NCBI GenBank assembly: GCA_015272165.1
Contig: JACYMF010000014.1
Location: forward strand, 1-37,620
From: Cyanobacterium sp. T60_A2020_053
Lineage (GTDB): Bacteria; Cyanobacteriota; Cyanobacteriia; Cyanobacteriales; Cyanobacteriaceae
Direction of reading: 5' to 3'
DNA length: 37,620 bases
A program made the position numbers and the translations under genes. Each line of letters begins with the position of its first letter. Position 1 is the first letter of the stretch. Under the pieces are notes generated by a model, which did no database searches, was not told the DNA's origin, and saw only the letters and a program-made list of their open reading frames with translations. This document shows, one piece after another, positions 18,216 through 27,790 of this stretch.

Positions 18216-20741
18216 ATGACAACCGCAACTAATACCAGCGCCCTTCACCCCAGAGAAACAAAGAAAATAAATCCCTTAGAAAAGGCTACGGGAGTATATG
18301 TTACAGTGCATGGTCACTTTTACCAACCACCGAGGGAAAATCCTTACCTTAACGCCATAGAAAGACAACCCAGCGCCCATCCCTTTCATAATTGGAATGA
18401 AAGAATATTTCATGAATGCTACCGTAACAATACCTTAGCGAGAATTTACAACGATCAGGCGCAAGTTGTCGGTATTGTCAATAACTTTGAATATATGAGT
18501 TTTAATATTGGCGCTACCCTGATGTCATGGTTAGAAAAATATGACCAACAAATCTATCAAAGGATTATCGAAGCCGATAAAATTAGTTGTCAACGGCTCA
18601 ACGGTCATGGCAACGCCATCGCCCAAGTATATAATCATATTATTTTACCCCTCGCCAACGAAAAAGATAAATATACCCAAATTCGTTGGGGCAAAGAAGA
18701 CTTTTATCACCGTTTCGGGCGCTATCCAGAAGGAATGTGGTTAGCAGAAACTGCCGTAGATTATGACACCCTCGAAGCACTCATCGCCGAAGATCTTAAA
18801 TTTATTATTCTAGCGCCCACCCAAGCGCGTAAATGTCGCCCTATCAACCCCGATGGCACGAAAGAAGACTGGTTAGAAGTAGCCGGAGGACAAATTGATC
18901 CGACACGCCCTTATCGCTGTTATGTGAAAGGTATGGGGCATATTGACATTTTCTTCTATGACGGACCAATTTCTGGAGATATGGGTTTTGGGGATGTACT
19001 TTCTAGTAGTCACAATTTTTACTCTCGATTACAATTAGCTGTTAGAGGGGATAAGAGACAATCTCAGTTGGTTTCGGTGGCTACTGATGGAGAAACCTTT
19101 GGGCATCATAAACATGATACAGAAAGATGTTTAGCTTATGCTTTTACTAAAGAATTTCCGCAACAAGGTTGGACTGTTACTAACTATGCCCACTATTTAA
19201 GTTTAGTTGAACCAACTTGGGAGGTAGAATTAAAACCCGTTACGGCTTGGAGTTGTAGCCATGGTGTTGATAGATGGCAAGATGATTGTGGTTGCGGTGG
19301 TGGTGGTAGTTATCACCAAAAATGGCGCCGTCCTCTGCGTGATAGTTTAAACTGGTTACGGGATCAACTAATTAAGATTTATGAAGACATTGCTGTTAGT
19401 TATTTTGCTGATCCTTGGCTCACTAGGGATGAATATATTAAAATTATTTTAGATCGAGATGTGGCTAATGTGGAAGAATTTTTAATCAACCACGCACCTC
19501 AAACTCTTTCTCCTTCAGATCAAATTGATGCTTTACGATTACTGGAGATGCAGAGACATTCTTTGTTAATGTTTACTAGCTGTGGTTGGTTTTTTGAAGA
19601 AATTTCTCGCCCCGAAGGCACACAAATTTTACGTTATGCGTCGCGCGCTATGGAATTAGCGGGGGAAGTATCAGGGATTCAATTAGAGAAGGAATTTATT
19701 AAACGTCTCAAGGAAGCACCTAGTAATGTGGAGCAGTATGGTAATGGCGCAGAAATTTATTTACAATCGGTGATTCCCGCTCAAATTACTCTTGAGCAAG
19801 TGGCGGCACATTATGCCATTAGTTCTTTATATACTAATTATCAAGAAGAAGAAAAGATTTATTGTTACCAAGCCTATCAATTAGACTATCAAAAACAACA
19901 GTTAGGAGCGCTTACTTTAGCAGTAGGGCAGGTTAAACTTACTTCGGAGATTACTTGGGAAAGTGCCCATTATATTTTTGGGGTAATTCATTTGGGTGGT
20001 TGGGATTTCCATTGTTGTATTCAACCTTTCTCTAGTCGTTTGGGCTATAGCCAAATTAAGTCGCAGTTGTTAGGGGCGCTGAAAAATATTAGCTTGGTGG
20101 AAGTTATCTTATTAATGAGTGAGTTGTTTGGCAATAAATCTTTTGATTTACAACAAATTTTTGAGGAAGAAAAACTGATTATTCGAGAGAAGTTGATGGA
20201 AACTACGAAAAAACATCTGGATCAGCTTTATACTCAGGTATATCGAGATAATTATAGTATTCTTTTGGCGTACTACCGTGATAATTTACCTGTCCCTCAA
20301 GAGTTGCACGTGGCGGCACAGGTGGCTATTTCCTATCGTTGTAGTCAAGTAATCCAAGAGTTGAAGTTAAAGCGCCCTCATGCCTATCACATTGAGGGTT
20401 ATTTGATGGAATTGGAAGCTATTGCCACGGAAGCGGATCATCTCAAGTGTAAACTAGAAATACCGGAAGGAAAGGAAACTTTAGAAAAGTTACTCAAAGA
20501 CTTTTTAGGACAAATTTTGCACGGCACTTCTTTTGATACTTTGACTCAGGATATTGAAATGATTAAGAGTCTTATTAATGTAGGTAAGCTATTAGGTCTT
20601 GATCTTTGTTTAAATGAAGTACAAGAAAGATTTTATTTTTATTTGCAAAATCATGAGAATCTTTCGACTATCTTGACGCACAGGGAAGGGCGCTGGATTT
20701 ATAAATTAGGTCAATATCTTTCTGTTTATTGTGGGGATTAA
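18216..20741 (+). CDS. Glycoside hydrolase family 57 protein with DUF3536 domain
   Basis: 841 residues. N-terminal GH57 catalytic barrel with the family's first signature as HGHFYQPP (32-39), the third as MWLAETAVDY (E178, expected nucleophile), and IFFYDGPISGDMGFGD (D249, expected acid/base region), plus TDGETFGHHKH (conserved region 5). The middle and C-terminus (from about residue 400) correspond to DUF3536, found in cyanobacteria and other bacteria. GH57 enzymes act on alpha-glucans (amylase, 4-alpha-glucanotransferase, branching), so a role in glycogen metabolism is likely, but the specific reaction is not known for this subfamily. No signal peptide, so cytoplasmic. A CAAGGGG palindrome follows the stop. 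Eight GGGCGC-core motifs in or near the gene. Confidence 0.88.
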   Translation: MTTATNTSALHPRETKKINPLEKATGVYVTVHGHFYQPPRENPYLNAIERQPSAHPFHNWNERIFHECYRNNTLARIYNDQAQVVGIVNNFEYMSFNIGATLMSWLEKYDQQIYQRIIEADKISCQRLNGHGNAIAQVYNHIILPLANEKDKYTQIRWGKEDFYHRFGRYPEGMWLAETAVDYDTLEALIAEDLKFIILAPTQARKCRPINPDGTKEDWLEVAGGQIDPTRPYRCYVKGMGHIDIFFYDGPISGDMGFGDVLSSSHNFYSRLQLAVRGDKRQSQLVSVATDGETFGHHKHDTERCLAYAFTKEFPQQGWTVTNYAHYLSLVEPTWEVELKPVTAWSCSHGVDRWQDDCGCGGGGSYHQKWRRPLRDSLNWLRDQLIKIYEDIAVSYFADPWLTRDEYIKIILDRDVANVEEFLINHAPQTLSPSDQIDALRLLEMQRHSLLMFTSCGWFFEEISRPEGTQILRYASRAMELAGEVSGIQLEKEFIKRLKEAPSNVEQYGNGAEIYLQSVIPAQITLEQVAAHYAISSLYTNYQEEEKIYCYQAYQLDYQKQQLGALTLAVGQVKLTSEITWESAHYIFGVIHLGGWDFHCCIQPFSSRLGYSQIKSQLLGALKNISLVEVILLMSELFGNKSFDLQQIFEEEKLIIREKLMETTKKHLDQLYTQVYRDNYSILLAYYRDNLPVPQELHVAAQVAISYRCSQVIQELKLKRPHAYHIEGYLMELEAIATEADHLKCKLEIPEGKETLEKLLKDFLGQILHGTSFDTLTQDIEMIKSLINVGKLLGLDLCLNEVQERFYFYLQNHENLSTILTHREGRWIYKLGQYLSVYCGD

Positions 20742-21052
20742 TTACCATCAAAATTTGCCAACAAGGGGTTTAAACCCCTCGTTAAGACTTGATAAGAGAA
20801 AATAAAATAATATCCCATACCCCATATATAAATAACTTTATCGATGCAAGTACAAAAAACAGCTATTTTATGGGGGCGCTGGTAAATATCCCTCTTTCGT
20901 CATTTAATATTCAAAATTAAAACCATATTCTGTTATTTCGCAACAACTCTAATCAATACCGATGTTCAAAATATTTTGATTTATAGCCTGATTCATTAAC
21001 ACCATGTTGAAGGAATAATCAAGGGTTTTGAGAGTTTCTGCACAAATTCTGA
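20742..21052. other. Spacer with palindrome; possible 5' gene remnant
   Basis: Palindrome CAAGGGGTTTAAACCCCTCG at 20762-20781, shortly after the GH57 gene, is a likely terminator hairpin. An ATG at 20844 opens a 13-residue reading frame (MQVQKTAILWGRW) that contains a GGGCGCTGG motif (20875-20883); since that motif is otherwise mostly inside genes, this could be the start of a lost gene. Nothing else recognised. Confidence 0.35.
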
Positions 21053-21478
21053 TCAATTAACTATTTTACCTTCTAAAAAAGTCATTTTTTCTGCCCTACC
21101 CCAAAAAGCCTCTAAACCATAATATTCTCTTGCTTCAGGTAAGAAAATATGAGCAATAACGTCACCGTAATCATGTAATATCCAATTACCCTCATTTTTA
21201 CCCTCAACCCGAATTGGCTCAATGCCTAATTTATCGCTAACTTGACCTTCAATAGCTAAAGAAATTGCCCTTAATTGTGGTTGAGAAAACCCCGTAATTA
21301 CCACAAAATAATCAGCTAAATAAGATAACTCAGACACATTAAGAAAAGTAATCTCAGCGCCTTTGCGATCTTCGGCGGCATCGGCAATAATTAAAGCTAA
21401 TTCTTTACTGTCAAAAGAACGAGAGTCATGGTTTTGATTAATATTAGTTTGGATTTTATCTAATTCGGGTTTAGTCAT
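21053..21478 (-). CDS. rsfS: Ribosome silencing factor RsfS (YbeB/Iojap)
   Basis: 141 residues. Binds ribosomal protein uL14 and blocks joining of the 50S and 30S subunits, lowering translation under starvation. Typical blocks: ALIIADAAEDRKGAEITFL, LSYLADYFVVITGFSQPQLRA, the EGKNEGNWILHDYGDVIAHIF core, and REYYGLEAFWGRAEKM. The N-terminal 25 residues are a polar extension. Sits alone, divergent spacing to hisZ upstream about 250 bases. Confidence 0.95.
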   Translation of the reverse strand: MTKPELDKIQTNINQNHDSRSFDSKELALIIADAAEDRKGAEITFLNVSELSYLADYFVVITGFSQPQLRAISLAIEGQVSDKLGIEPIRVEGKNEGNWILHDYGDVIAHIFLPEAREYYGLEAFWGRAEKMTFLEGKIVN

Positions 21479-21727
21479 TCACATTTTCTTTAAATTTATT
21501 ATCTATCCATTATAATCTAACCTGAATTGGAGGGCGCTTTCTTTGCAGGGGGGATTTGCAAACTCGAATCAAAAATCTAAATTTTGGAAGGGGAAGCAGA
21601 GGAAGCATGGGAGAAAGGGGAGATTTTTTCTATTAATTGATTTATTAGTAGTTAAAAACCTCTGGATTTTTGGACATTTATTACTTTCAGAAATTGACAT
21701 TTTTGAGAATGCAAACGCCCTGCTTTA

Positions 21728-22945
21728 TTAGGGCTGTGTCAATGTAGTTAGAATGTCCACTTCAACAGCGCCCGATTCATGAATCCAAGCCAAATTGCGA
21801 ATTCCTTCGGCTTGGGCATATTCTTTGATATTATCAGCGCCCGTCAACAATACTTCTACCCTGACGACATTTTCACTACATCGTAATTTTTGGGCATAAA
21901 TGAAGGCTTGTTGGGCAGCGCTAGAAGTGCGAGGAATCACTAACCAATCACTAGGAGGAGTGGTAGTCGGTAGGTGGGAAGTGGATAATAAACAGCCGTG
22001 TAAATCTTCAATATTGAGGGAAAAACCAATCCCTGCGTAATTTTGTCCTTGGGGATGATAGAGTCCCAACAATTGATCATAGCGCCCTCCCTGCCCCAAA
22101 ATAACGGGCTGACCATTTCTATAACTAACCACATCAAAAACAATTCCTGTGTAGTAATCAAAAGTTTGTACTAAACTGAGATCAAAAATAATGGGTAAAG
22201 ATTGACCATAACTACTATTAACCAAATTCAATAAATGGCGCAAATGTGTCACCACTTCCGTCTCATCACCCCATAACTGTTCAACTTTGCTTAAAACATC
22301 TTCCCCAGCGCCCCTCAAATCGAATAATTGTAAGGCTTTTTGCTGTAAATCAGGGCTTAAATCGAGATTTTGTAAAGTAACTCGATCTAAATTAGCGATA
22401 CAGTGAAGTATTTGCGGTTGTAAGGGCGCTGGAAAAACCTTCAATAACGAACGAGTTAACCCAGCATCCCCTAACAATAAACACCAATTATCTAGCCCTA
22501 AACTATCTAAACAATTTGCCACCAAGAGCAAAATTTCCGCATCCGCCAATAAACCGTCAGCAAAGAGTAACTCTACTCCAGCCTGATAAAATTCTAACTG
22601 CTTCCCGTGATGACCTTCCGCCTCATTGCGAAATACATTGGCACGATAACAAAGCCTTTGCACCGCTTCATTTTCCATCCTTGTCACCACTGCCCTAGCA
22701 ATGGAAGCTGTCAACTCCGGGCGCAAAGCTAATTGCCCTTCCCCTATATTTTGTAAAGGTATTACGGTGCTAGAGTTGATCGCCCCTCCTGCCATTAAAG
22801 TATCAACCCATTGGATAGTAGAAGTAACAATGCGCTTGTAACCCCAAGTTTGGAAAACTCTTTGCAGACGATCATTAATCCAACTTTTTTGAGCCACTTC
22901 CAAGGGTAATAAATCTCTAGCACCAGCTGGAGCTTGATGAATCAT
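21728..22945 (-). CDS. hisZ: ATP phosphoribosyltransferase regulatory subunit (HisRS paralogue)
   Basis: 405 residues. HisZ is a catalytically inactive relative of histidyl-tRNA synthetase that forms a complex with the short HisG to start histidine synthesis. The N-terminus HQAPAGARDLLPLEVAQKSW, LALRPELTASIARAV (motif 2-like region), YCYRANVFRNEAEGHHGKQLEFYQAGVEL region, and GRYDQLLGLYHP are seen; the C-terminal anticodon-binding domain of true HisRS is shortened. Length is near the usual 390-410, compared with 420-460 for HisRS. The short-form hisG would be elsewhere. Seven or more GGGCGC-core motifs lie in the gene, the densest use in the window. A heptamer array lies just upstream (23010-23037). 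Confidence 0.9.
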   Translation of the reverse strand: MIHQAPAGARDLLPLEVAQKSWINDRLQRVFQTWGYKRIVTSTIQWVDTLMAGGAINSSTVIPLQNIGEGQLALRPELTASIARAVVTRMENEAVQRLCYRANVFRNEAEGHHGKQLEFYQAGVELLFADGLLADAEILLLVANCLDSLGLDNWCLLLGDAGLTRSLLKVFPAPLQPQILHCIANLDRVTLQNLDLSPDLQQKALQLFDLRGAGEDVLSKVEQLWGDETEVVTHLRHLLNLVNSSYGQSLPIIFDLSLVQTFDYYTGIVFDVVSYRNGQPVILGQGGRYDQLLGLYHPQGQNYAGIGFSLNIEDLHGCLLSTSHLPTTTPPSDWLVIPRTSSAAQQAFIYAQKLRCSENVVRVEVLLTGADNIKEYAQAEGIRNLAWIHESGAVEVDILTTLTQP

Positions 22946-23009
22946 AACTTTTTCTTAACCTAATCTTGATATTCGCCAATTCAGCAATAATCCTATCATA
23001 GGCAGTGAT

Positions 23010-23075
23010 GAATTATGAATTATGAATTATGAATTATGAAATAATAATTTCCTTTGCCTCTTGCCCTTTGCCTTT
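23010..23075 (-). repeat. Inverted copy of the 10569-10656 element with four GAATTAT heptamers
   Basis: Units GAATTAT at 23010-23037 (four), then the AAATAATAATTT-like core and CCTTTGCCTCTTGCCCTTTG. It is the reverse complement of the element after folD, with half as many heptamers. Lies between hisZ and the J-domain gene, upstream of hisZ. Confidence 0.9.
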
Positions 23076-23080
23076 TTGAC

Positions 23081-24097
23081 TTACCATAAAGGAATACCAA
23101 AAATTTTGGGCGGTTCTTTTTTACCGTCTTTCTTATCTTTACTAACCTTTTTGTCTTTAACAGCAGATTTACCTTCTTTTTTCCCTTTCGTTTCGGCTTT
23201 TTGTCCTGTGGCTTGTTTCATCTCCTCTTTAACTTTCTTCACCATGGGATGATTTGAATCGAGGGAAGAAGCCTTGTTAAGATGGATTTTTCCATAAGTG
23301 GAGTTACCCTGTTGGAAATATAAAGAAGCGATTAAAGCATGGGCGTCAAGGCTATTGGGGTCTAATTTTAAGGCTTCCCGCAACTCTAAGATACCCTGAT
23401 CAATATTACCCAATTCTTTGGCTTCTTGGGCATTACGCAATAATCTTTGTAATTTTGCCTCGGTGGGGTCGATTTTTTTTTCTACTGGTGGGGTGACGGG
23501 CGCTGGATTTTGTGTACTGGTTTGAGCGGAGGTAGTTTGTTGATTGATAATCGGTTGGGTAGATTGTATTTGCCCCACTGAGGAGCTACGACTCATTTCC
23601 TGACGGCGTTCTGTTTCATTTTGTAGTATTAAGTAAACTAGATTCAGTTCACTTAATAAAGCAATTTTTTTGGTAATTAAATTAAAGTCTAAATATTGTT
23701 CTACAGCAATTTTACCTACTAACTCTTGATAGAGTTTTTCTCGGTTATTTTGTTCTTTGTATAAAGTTTTTGCCGTATCGGTGGCGAGGGTAATTGACGA
23801 GGCGGAGGGCGCTAGACGGCGCCCGATTTCGGAGAAGATTAACTGACACTCTCGCCTTAGCTTATCTTTATAAAGATTCTCGTAGGCTGGATTAACTAAT
23901 TTTGATAAAATTTGACTAGCTTTTTGTTTTCCTTCTGGGGTATCTGCCTGACAAGTATCAGGATGAAGTTGATAAGCTATTTTGAGATAGCGGAGACGAA
24001 TATCTTTCGCACCAGCACTAACGGGGACACCTAATATTGAATAATAGTCTTTGACTTCGTATTTAAAAAGCCCGTATTTTAGCTCGCTGATCATCAT
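23081..24097 (-). CDS. J-domain protein with TPR region
   Basis: 338 residues. N-terminal DnaJ domain (about 15-80): VKDYYSILGVPVSAGAKDIR, with HPD at 45-47 (AYQLHPDT), so it should stimulate an Hsp70. The middle is Ser/Thr/Gln-rich; a TPR-like pair follows (about 230-290: NAQEAKELGNIDQGILELRE, LKLDPNSLDAHALIASLYFQ). The C-terminus is highly basic (KGKKEGKSAVKDKK). Cyanobacteria have several such short, unattributed J proteins; client unknown. ATG at residue 2 is an equally good start. Stop close to the heptamer element at 23010-23075. Confidence 0.88.
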   Translation of the reverse strand: MMISELKYGLFKYEVKDYYSILGVPVSAGAKDIRLRYLKIAYQLHPDTCQADTPEGKQKASQILSKLVNPAYENLYKDKLRRECQLIFSEIGRRLAPSASSITLATDTAKTLYKEQNNREKLYQELVGKIAVEQYLDFNLITKKIALLSELNLVYLILQNETERRQEMSRSSSVGQIQSTQPIINQQTTSAQTSTQNPAPVTPPVEKKIDPTEAKLQRLLRNAQEAKELGNIDQGILELREALKLDPNSLDAHALIASLYFQQGNSTYGKIHLNKASSLDSNHPMVKKVKEEMKQATGQKAETKGKKEGKSAVKDKKVSKDKKDGKKEPPKIFGIPLW

Positions 24098-24168
24098 AAA
24101 ACTACTACATCCCCATTACTCTTTTAATTTTTAATTATATGTGATTTTTTCCCCATGTACTACTAATC

Positions 24169-24196
24169 AATTGATAATTGACAATGGATAATTAAT
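24169..24196 (+). repeat. Heptamer array (AATTGAT/AATTGAC/AATGGAT) and adjacent CTCCC-rich tract
   Basis: Units AATTGAT, AATTGAC, AATGGAT, AATTAAT in the hemL-J protein spacer. It is followed at about 24200-24270 by a pyrimidine tract of CTCCC/CTTCCC units; the reverse-strand version of this tract occurs at 13085-13140 and about 21580-21625. Confidence 0.8.
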
Positions 24197-24283
24197 TATC
24201 TCTCCCCTCTGCTTCCCTTTCTCCCTGTCTCCCTTTTTCCCTTTCTCCCCTTCTCCCTTTCTCCCCAACCCTGCCCCAAAAGT

Positions 24284-25585
24284 TTAAGCGATGTCGGTTA
24301 AGACTTTACTAGCGGCAGCAATGGTGCGCTCAATATCTTCCTCCGTATGGGCAAGAGAAGTAAATCCTGCTTCAAATTGAGATGGAGCAAGATATACCCC
24401 CTGAGCTAACATTCCCCGATGAAAACGACCAAATTTAGCGGTATCAGCTTTTTTGGCATCATCGTAATTGTGAACCGCATTTGGGCTAAAAAACATTCCA
24501 AACATACCGCTAATATTACCACCCGTTACTTCATGACCGGCTTTTTTAGCTACTTCTAATAATCCGGTGATTAATTGATGGGTAATTTTTTCTAAATACT
24601 CATAAGTACCGGGTTTTTGCAACAATTCGAGGGTTTTAATCCCGGCTGTCATAGCAAGAGGATTACCCGATAATGTTCCGGCTTGATACATAGGACCACT
24701 GGGTGCTACCATAGCCATAATTTCTTTTTTACCACCATAAGCGCCCACCGGCAAACCACCACCGATAACTTTACCAAGGGTTGTTAAATCAGGAGTAACG
24801 CCAAATTTTTCTTGTACACCACCATAGGCAATACGGAAACCAGTCATTACTTCGTCAAATATTAATAAGGCGTCATTTTCTTGGGTAATCACCCTCAAGC
24901 CTTCTAAAAATCCTCCATCTGGGGCAATAAATCCTGAGTTACCCACCACCGGTTCAAGGATTACTCCAGCAATTTCTCCTTTGTGTTCATTAAATAGTTT
25001 TTTGACTGCTTCTAAGTCGTTATAAGGAGCCGTGAGGGTGTCGCTGGTGACGCTTTTGGGTACACCGGGAGAATCTGGTAAACCGAGGGTAGCTACTCCT
25101 GAACCGGCTTGGACGAGAAACATATCGCCGTGACCATGGTAACAGCCTTCAAATTTAATAATTTTATTTCTACCTGTATAAGCGCGCATCAACCGTAGCA
25201 CGGACAAACAGGCTTCTGTACCCGAATTAACAAAACGTACCATTTCGATGCTCGGTACGGCTTCAATAACCATCTCTGCGAGAATGTTTTCGAGGAGACA
25301 GGGAGCTCCAAAACTTGTGCCTTTTTCTAATACTTCTTTCAGCGCCCCTAACACTTCAGGATGAGCATGACCGCAAATAGCAGGGCCCCAACTACCTACA
25401 TAATCGATATATTTATTTTCGTCCACATCCCATATATAAGCGCCCTTCACCCTGTCAAAAACTATCGGTTGCCCACCTACGGATTTAAAAGCTCTGACGG
25501 GGGAGTTAACACCACCCGGCATTAGTTTTTGGGCTTGGCTAAAGATTTCCTCTGATTTGGTGGTAATAAAAGATGTTGTAACCAA
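24284..25585 (-). CDS. hemL: Glutamate-1-semialdehyde 2,1-aminomutase
   Basis: 433 residues. Second step of C5-pathway tetrapyrrole synthesis: converts glutamate-1-semialdehyde to 5-aminolevulinate using PLP/PMP, feeding chlorophyll, haem and phycobilins. Motifs: [55 protein letters not shown]244 in [12 protein letters not shown], and the PLP lysine K272 in [17 protein letters not shown]. Full length with standard N-terminus. Monocistronic by spacing (112 bases to the STAS gene behind it, same strand). Confidence 0.98.
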   Translation of the reverse strand: MVTTSFITTKSEEIFSQAQKLMPGGVNSPVRAFKSVGGQPIVFDRVKGAYIWDVDENKYIDYVGSWGPAICGHAHPEVLGALKEVLEKGTSFGAPCLLENILAEMVIEAVPSIEMVRFVNSGTEACLSVLRLMRAYTGRNKIIKFEGCYHGHGDMFLVQAGSGVATLGLPDSPGVPKSVTSDTLTAPYNDLEAVKKLFNEHKGEIAGVILEPVVGNSGFIAPDGGFLEGLRVITQENDALLIFDEVMTGFRIAYGGVQEKFGVTPDLTTLGKVIGGGLPVGAYGGKKEIMAMVAPSGPMYQAGTLSGNPLAMTAGIKTLELLQKPGTYEYLEKITHQLITGLLEVAKKAGHEVTGGNISGMFGMFFSPNAVHNYDDAKKADTAKFGRFHRGMLAQGVYLAPSQFEAGFTSLAHTEEDIERTIAAASKVLTDIA

Positions 25586-25697
25586 AATTATCTCCTTATT
25601 TATATCCTTCGATCTTTATTTCTTATCAATCTATCTATTTTACCTCGATCTGATTAAGGTCGCATCATCAAGAAAGTCAAGGATGAGGTGAAGGGCG

Positions 25698-26012
25698 CTA
25701 GACTACTAACAAATGATTTTCTTCTGCTTCTTTTATTCCCAAAACTTGATCTAGCTGACTCAATTCAAAAATAATTTTCACACTGGGGGAAACGTTAACA
25801 ACACTGAGTTTTTTGCCCTGTTTTTGCGCTTCTTTGTAGGCAATAACTAACGCCATTAATCCAGCACTGTCTAAAAACTCTACCAAACTAAAATCAATAG
25901 TTATCATCCGACAAGAATCTTCTTGTAGTAGTTTAATCAAATCTTCTTGAAAAGAAGTGGCATTGACGGCGTAAATTTTTCCTGATGGCTGGTACATTAC
26001 TTGTTTTTTCAT
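25698..26012 (-). CDS. STAS-domain anti-sigma factor antagonist-like protein
   Basis: 104 residues, a single STAS domain. The conserved phosphorylatable serine is S49 in VEFLDSAGLMALV, preceded by MITIDFSLV and followed by the helix IAYKEAQKQGKKLSVVNVS. Such proteins (SpoIIAA/RsbV type) bind anti-sigma kinases or act in two-component networks. No kinase, phosphatase or sigma gene is adjacent, so its partner is unknown. A GGGCGCTAG motif overlaps the end of the gene. Same strand as hemL but separated by 112 bases. Confidence 0.88.
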   Translation of the reverse strand: MKKQVMYQPSGKIYAVNATSFQEDLIKLLQEDSCRMITIDFSLVEFLDSAGLMALVIAYKEAQKQGKKLSVVNVSPSVKIIFELSQLDQVLGIKEAEENHLLVV

Positions 26013-26184
26013 TAATTATTTACTCCTTTTCAGTCTTGTTAAATTAATTTAATTCATTATGCCGTTATGATAACTCTTACTTTACGATAGTGGTCGTAAT
26101 TTTGGGTAAAGGAATGTTTAAGGTTTATTTTAAACTTCAATTATCATCATCATAGTTCCATGTTAACCAGATATAGTGTAATCA

Positions 26185-26765
26185 ATGTTACAGTCCCTTT
26201 CCATGAGCAATACTTCAACACAAATTAAAGCCTATGGTAGATTTTTTAGAAAAAATAATCAGGGCGAATTTCTAAACGATTGTGATTTTCATAACCTTTC
26301 ATCCCCTTGGTATGAGTTAGTAAAAGCATGGCAAAAAGGATGTTTGAATTTATTTGGTTCTAACCTAATTTCTCTTTATTTGCGAGGTTCAATTCCCAGA
26401 GGTTTAGCCATAGAGAATTGCTCTGACTTAGATAGTATTGTGGTAGTTAAATCTAGTTTTTACCAAGAAAATATTGACAATTTTTATTTAGATATTTTTC
26501 ATCAACAATTGCAATCAAAATTTACTTTTGCCGTGGTATCGAAACTCAAATTATCACCGAAGAAGATATTTTTAATCCTCTCACTGGTTGGGGTATTATC
26601 TTAAAAATGCAAGGGTTATGTGTGGAGGGCGCTGACTACAATACACAACTACCAGAAGTTTCTATGGGTTTACATTTAGTTAATCATAGCTTTTCCCTTG
26701 CTAAAGATATTGACTTAGTTTGTCAATCGAAATCAACAAAACTTGTAGAATTATTAATTAATTGA
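26185..26765 (+). pseudogene. Nucleotidyltransferase-domain gene, frameshifted and 3'-truncated
   Basis: The first frame (26185-26604) carries a polymerase-beta-type signature SLYLRGSIPRGLAIENCSDL, DSIVVV (GSxxRG...SDLD). After KFTF (about 26521-26529) the homologous reading continues one base out of frame as RGIETQIITEEDIFNPLTGW, then MGLHLVNHSFSLAKDIDLVC, ending at TGA 26763-26765. One missing base in the TTTT run near 26526-26529 would restore it. The last 12 or so codons are antisense to the facing gene, so the natural C-terminus is gone. The mother protein should be about 270 residues. Seen: two frames with one protein's features. Inferred: indel and deletion. Confidence 0.75.
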
Positions 26766-26971
26766 TCCGATTGTTCAACTAGATTAACTGCTTGTTTAAA
26801 GTTATTTTCCACCACTATTTGACTTGGTAAAAGGAGGAGGGGCGCTTTTTGGGCAATAGGACTACGAATAGCTGAATATGGTAAATTAACAACATATAAA
26901 CCACCCACAGGAATCATCACCACTGCCATACCAGTCACTGTTTTTTGCAACCACTTCTGTATTTTATTCAT
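26723..26971 (-). CDS. Short membrane-anchored protein, probably 3'-truncated
   Basis: 82 residues. Basic start (MNKIQKWLQK), one hydrophobic segment (about 12-30, TGMAVVMIPVGGLYVVNL), then AIRSPIAQKAPLLLLPSQIV and NNFKQAVNLVEQSDQLINNS. This resembles the N-terminus of longer cyanobacterial proteins in which the segment after 'LVEQADQLVNNATSxxDF' continues into a coiled coil; here a stop comes at DFD. It ends inside the truncated nucleotidyltransferase gene coming from the other side (42-base tail-to-tail overlap), so both genes seem to have lost their 3' parts at one junction. Function unknown. Confidence 0.55.
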   Translation of the reverse strand: MNKIQKWLQKTVTGMAVVMIPVGGLYVVNLPYSAIRSPIAQKAPLLLLPSQIVVENNFKQAVNLVEQSDQLINNSTSFVDFD

Positions 26972-27471
26972 TTTCTTAGTGATTAATAATTATTTGCCTA
27001 TTTTAATTATAAAACTCGCTTTCTTTTTTATCATAAAATAATTATTGCCATAAAAGTAATACTACTGCGTATCATCAATTAAGTCATATCTCTCTTTTGT
27101 CATTCTCAGAAAACATTTTTAGATCACAGAACTTTAATTAACAGATCATTTCGAGATTTTTTAAGTAATATAAATTATCAAAATTTAACAATGGCTGAAA
27201 CTATATCTACTAAAAGAACTTGATCAAAAATTGACAGAGGAGGGATGTTTTAAAACTTATCTTTGCTCTTTGCTCTTACAATAACTGTTATGTAACTGAT
27301 GTTAGGCAAAAATAGAATTAATTGTTGTTGTCGGGTGTCAGGTGTTAGGTTAAAGAATTGACAAGAAACTTATGTTTATTGAGGGAAGGGTTTTAAACCG
27401 GCTACTTGAAACCTCCCTTAACTTAACATTTGAATCAGTGCGTAATATCAGTTTATAAGACAAAAAATAAA
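26972..27471. other. Repeat-bearing spacer upstream of the HNH gene
   Basis: Mostly AT-rich. A 10-codon reading frame (MAETISTKRT) opens at 27191 and stops at once, perhaps a gene-start remnant. Heptamer array at 27333-27353 (GGGTGTC, AGGTGTT, AGGTTAA) followed by TTAAAGAATTGACA, the inverse of 6797-6840. At about 27382-27419 AGGGAAGGGTTTT and AAACCTCCCT can pair as an imperfect hairpin. No gene recognised. Confidence 0.5.
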
Positions 27472-27714
27472 ATGAAAAAAACCGAGCGTATTCTTATCCC
27501 GCCACAAGTCAGAAAATATGTCTATGAAAGAGATAATTTTCAATGTCAAAGTTGTGGCAAAAACATTTCAGAAACCACTTTAAATATTGATCATATAATT
27601 CCTTTGGCAAAGGGTGGTAGTAATGATATAAGTAACTTACAAACCCTTTGTAGTAGTTGTAATCAAAAGAAAAAAGCGCACTTCGATCCTCGTTTTCGTC
27701 GTCATTTTTCTTAA
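27472..27714 (+). CDS. HNH endonuclease-domain protein
   Basis: 80 residues from ATG 27472; a TTG at 27430 would add 14 residues but they look non-homologous, so the ATG is preferred. Compact HNH domain: [16 protein letters not shown] (first CxxC), [20 protein letters not shown] (His-His-Asn core), and [19 protein letters not shown] (second CxxC). These small stand-alone HNH proteins are common in cyanobacteria, act as metal-dependent nucleases, and are often tied to phages or mobile DNA or left without a known job. No partner methylase or intron is adjacent. Confidence 0.88.
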   Translation: MKKTERILIPPQVRKYVYERDNFQCQSCGKNISETTLNIDHIIPLAKGGSNDISNLQTLCSSCNQKKKAHFDPRFRRHFS

Positions 27715-27790
27715 AAATTAATTATAACCATAAATTAATAACCAAAAAAAGTTATTATGACCACAAACGTTATAAAATCAATAATTTGTG

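Noticed and set aside
21543-21731. 62-residue plus-strand ORF between rsfS and hisZ
   Set aside because: Made partly of the purine-rich GGAAGGGGAAGCAGAGG-type repeat; no RBS, no family likeness, and it runs to the end of hisZ on the other strand.
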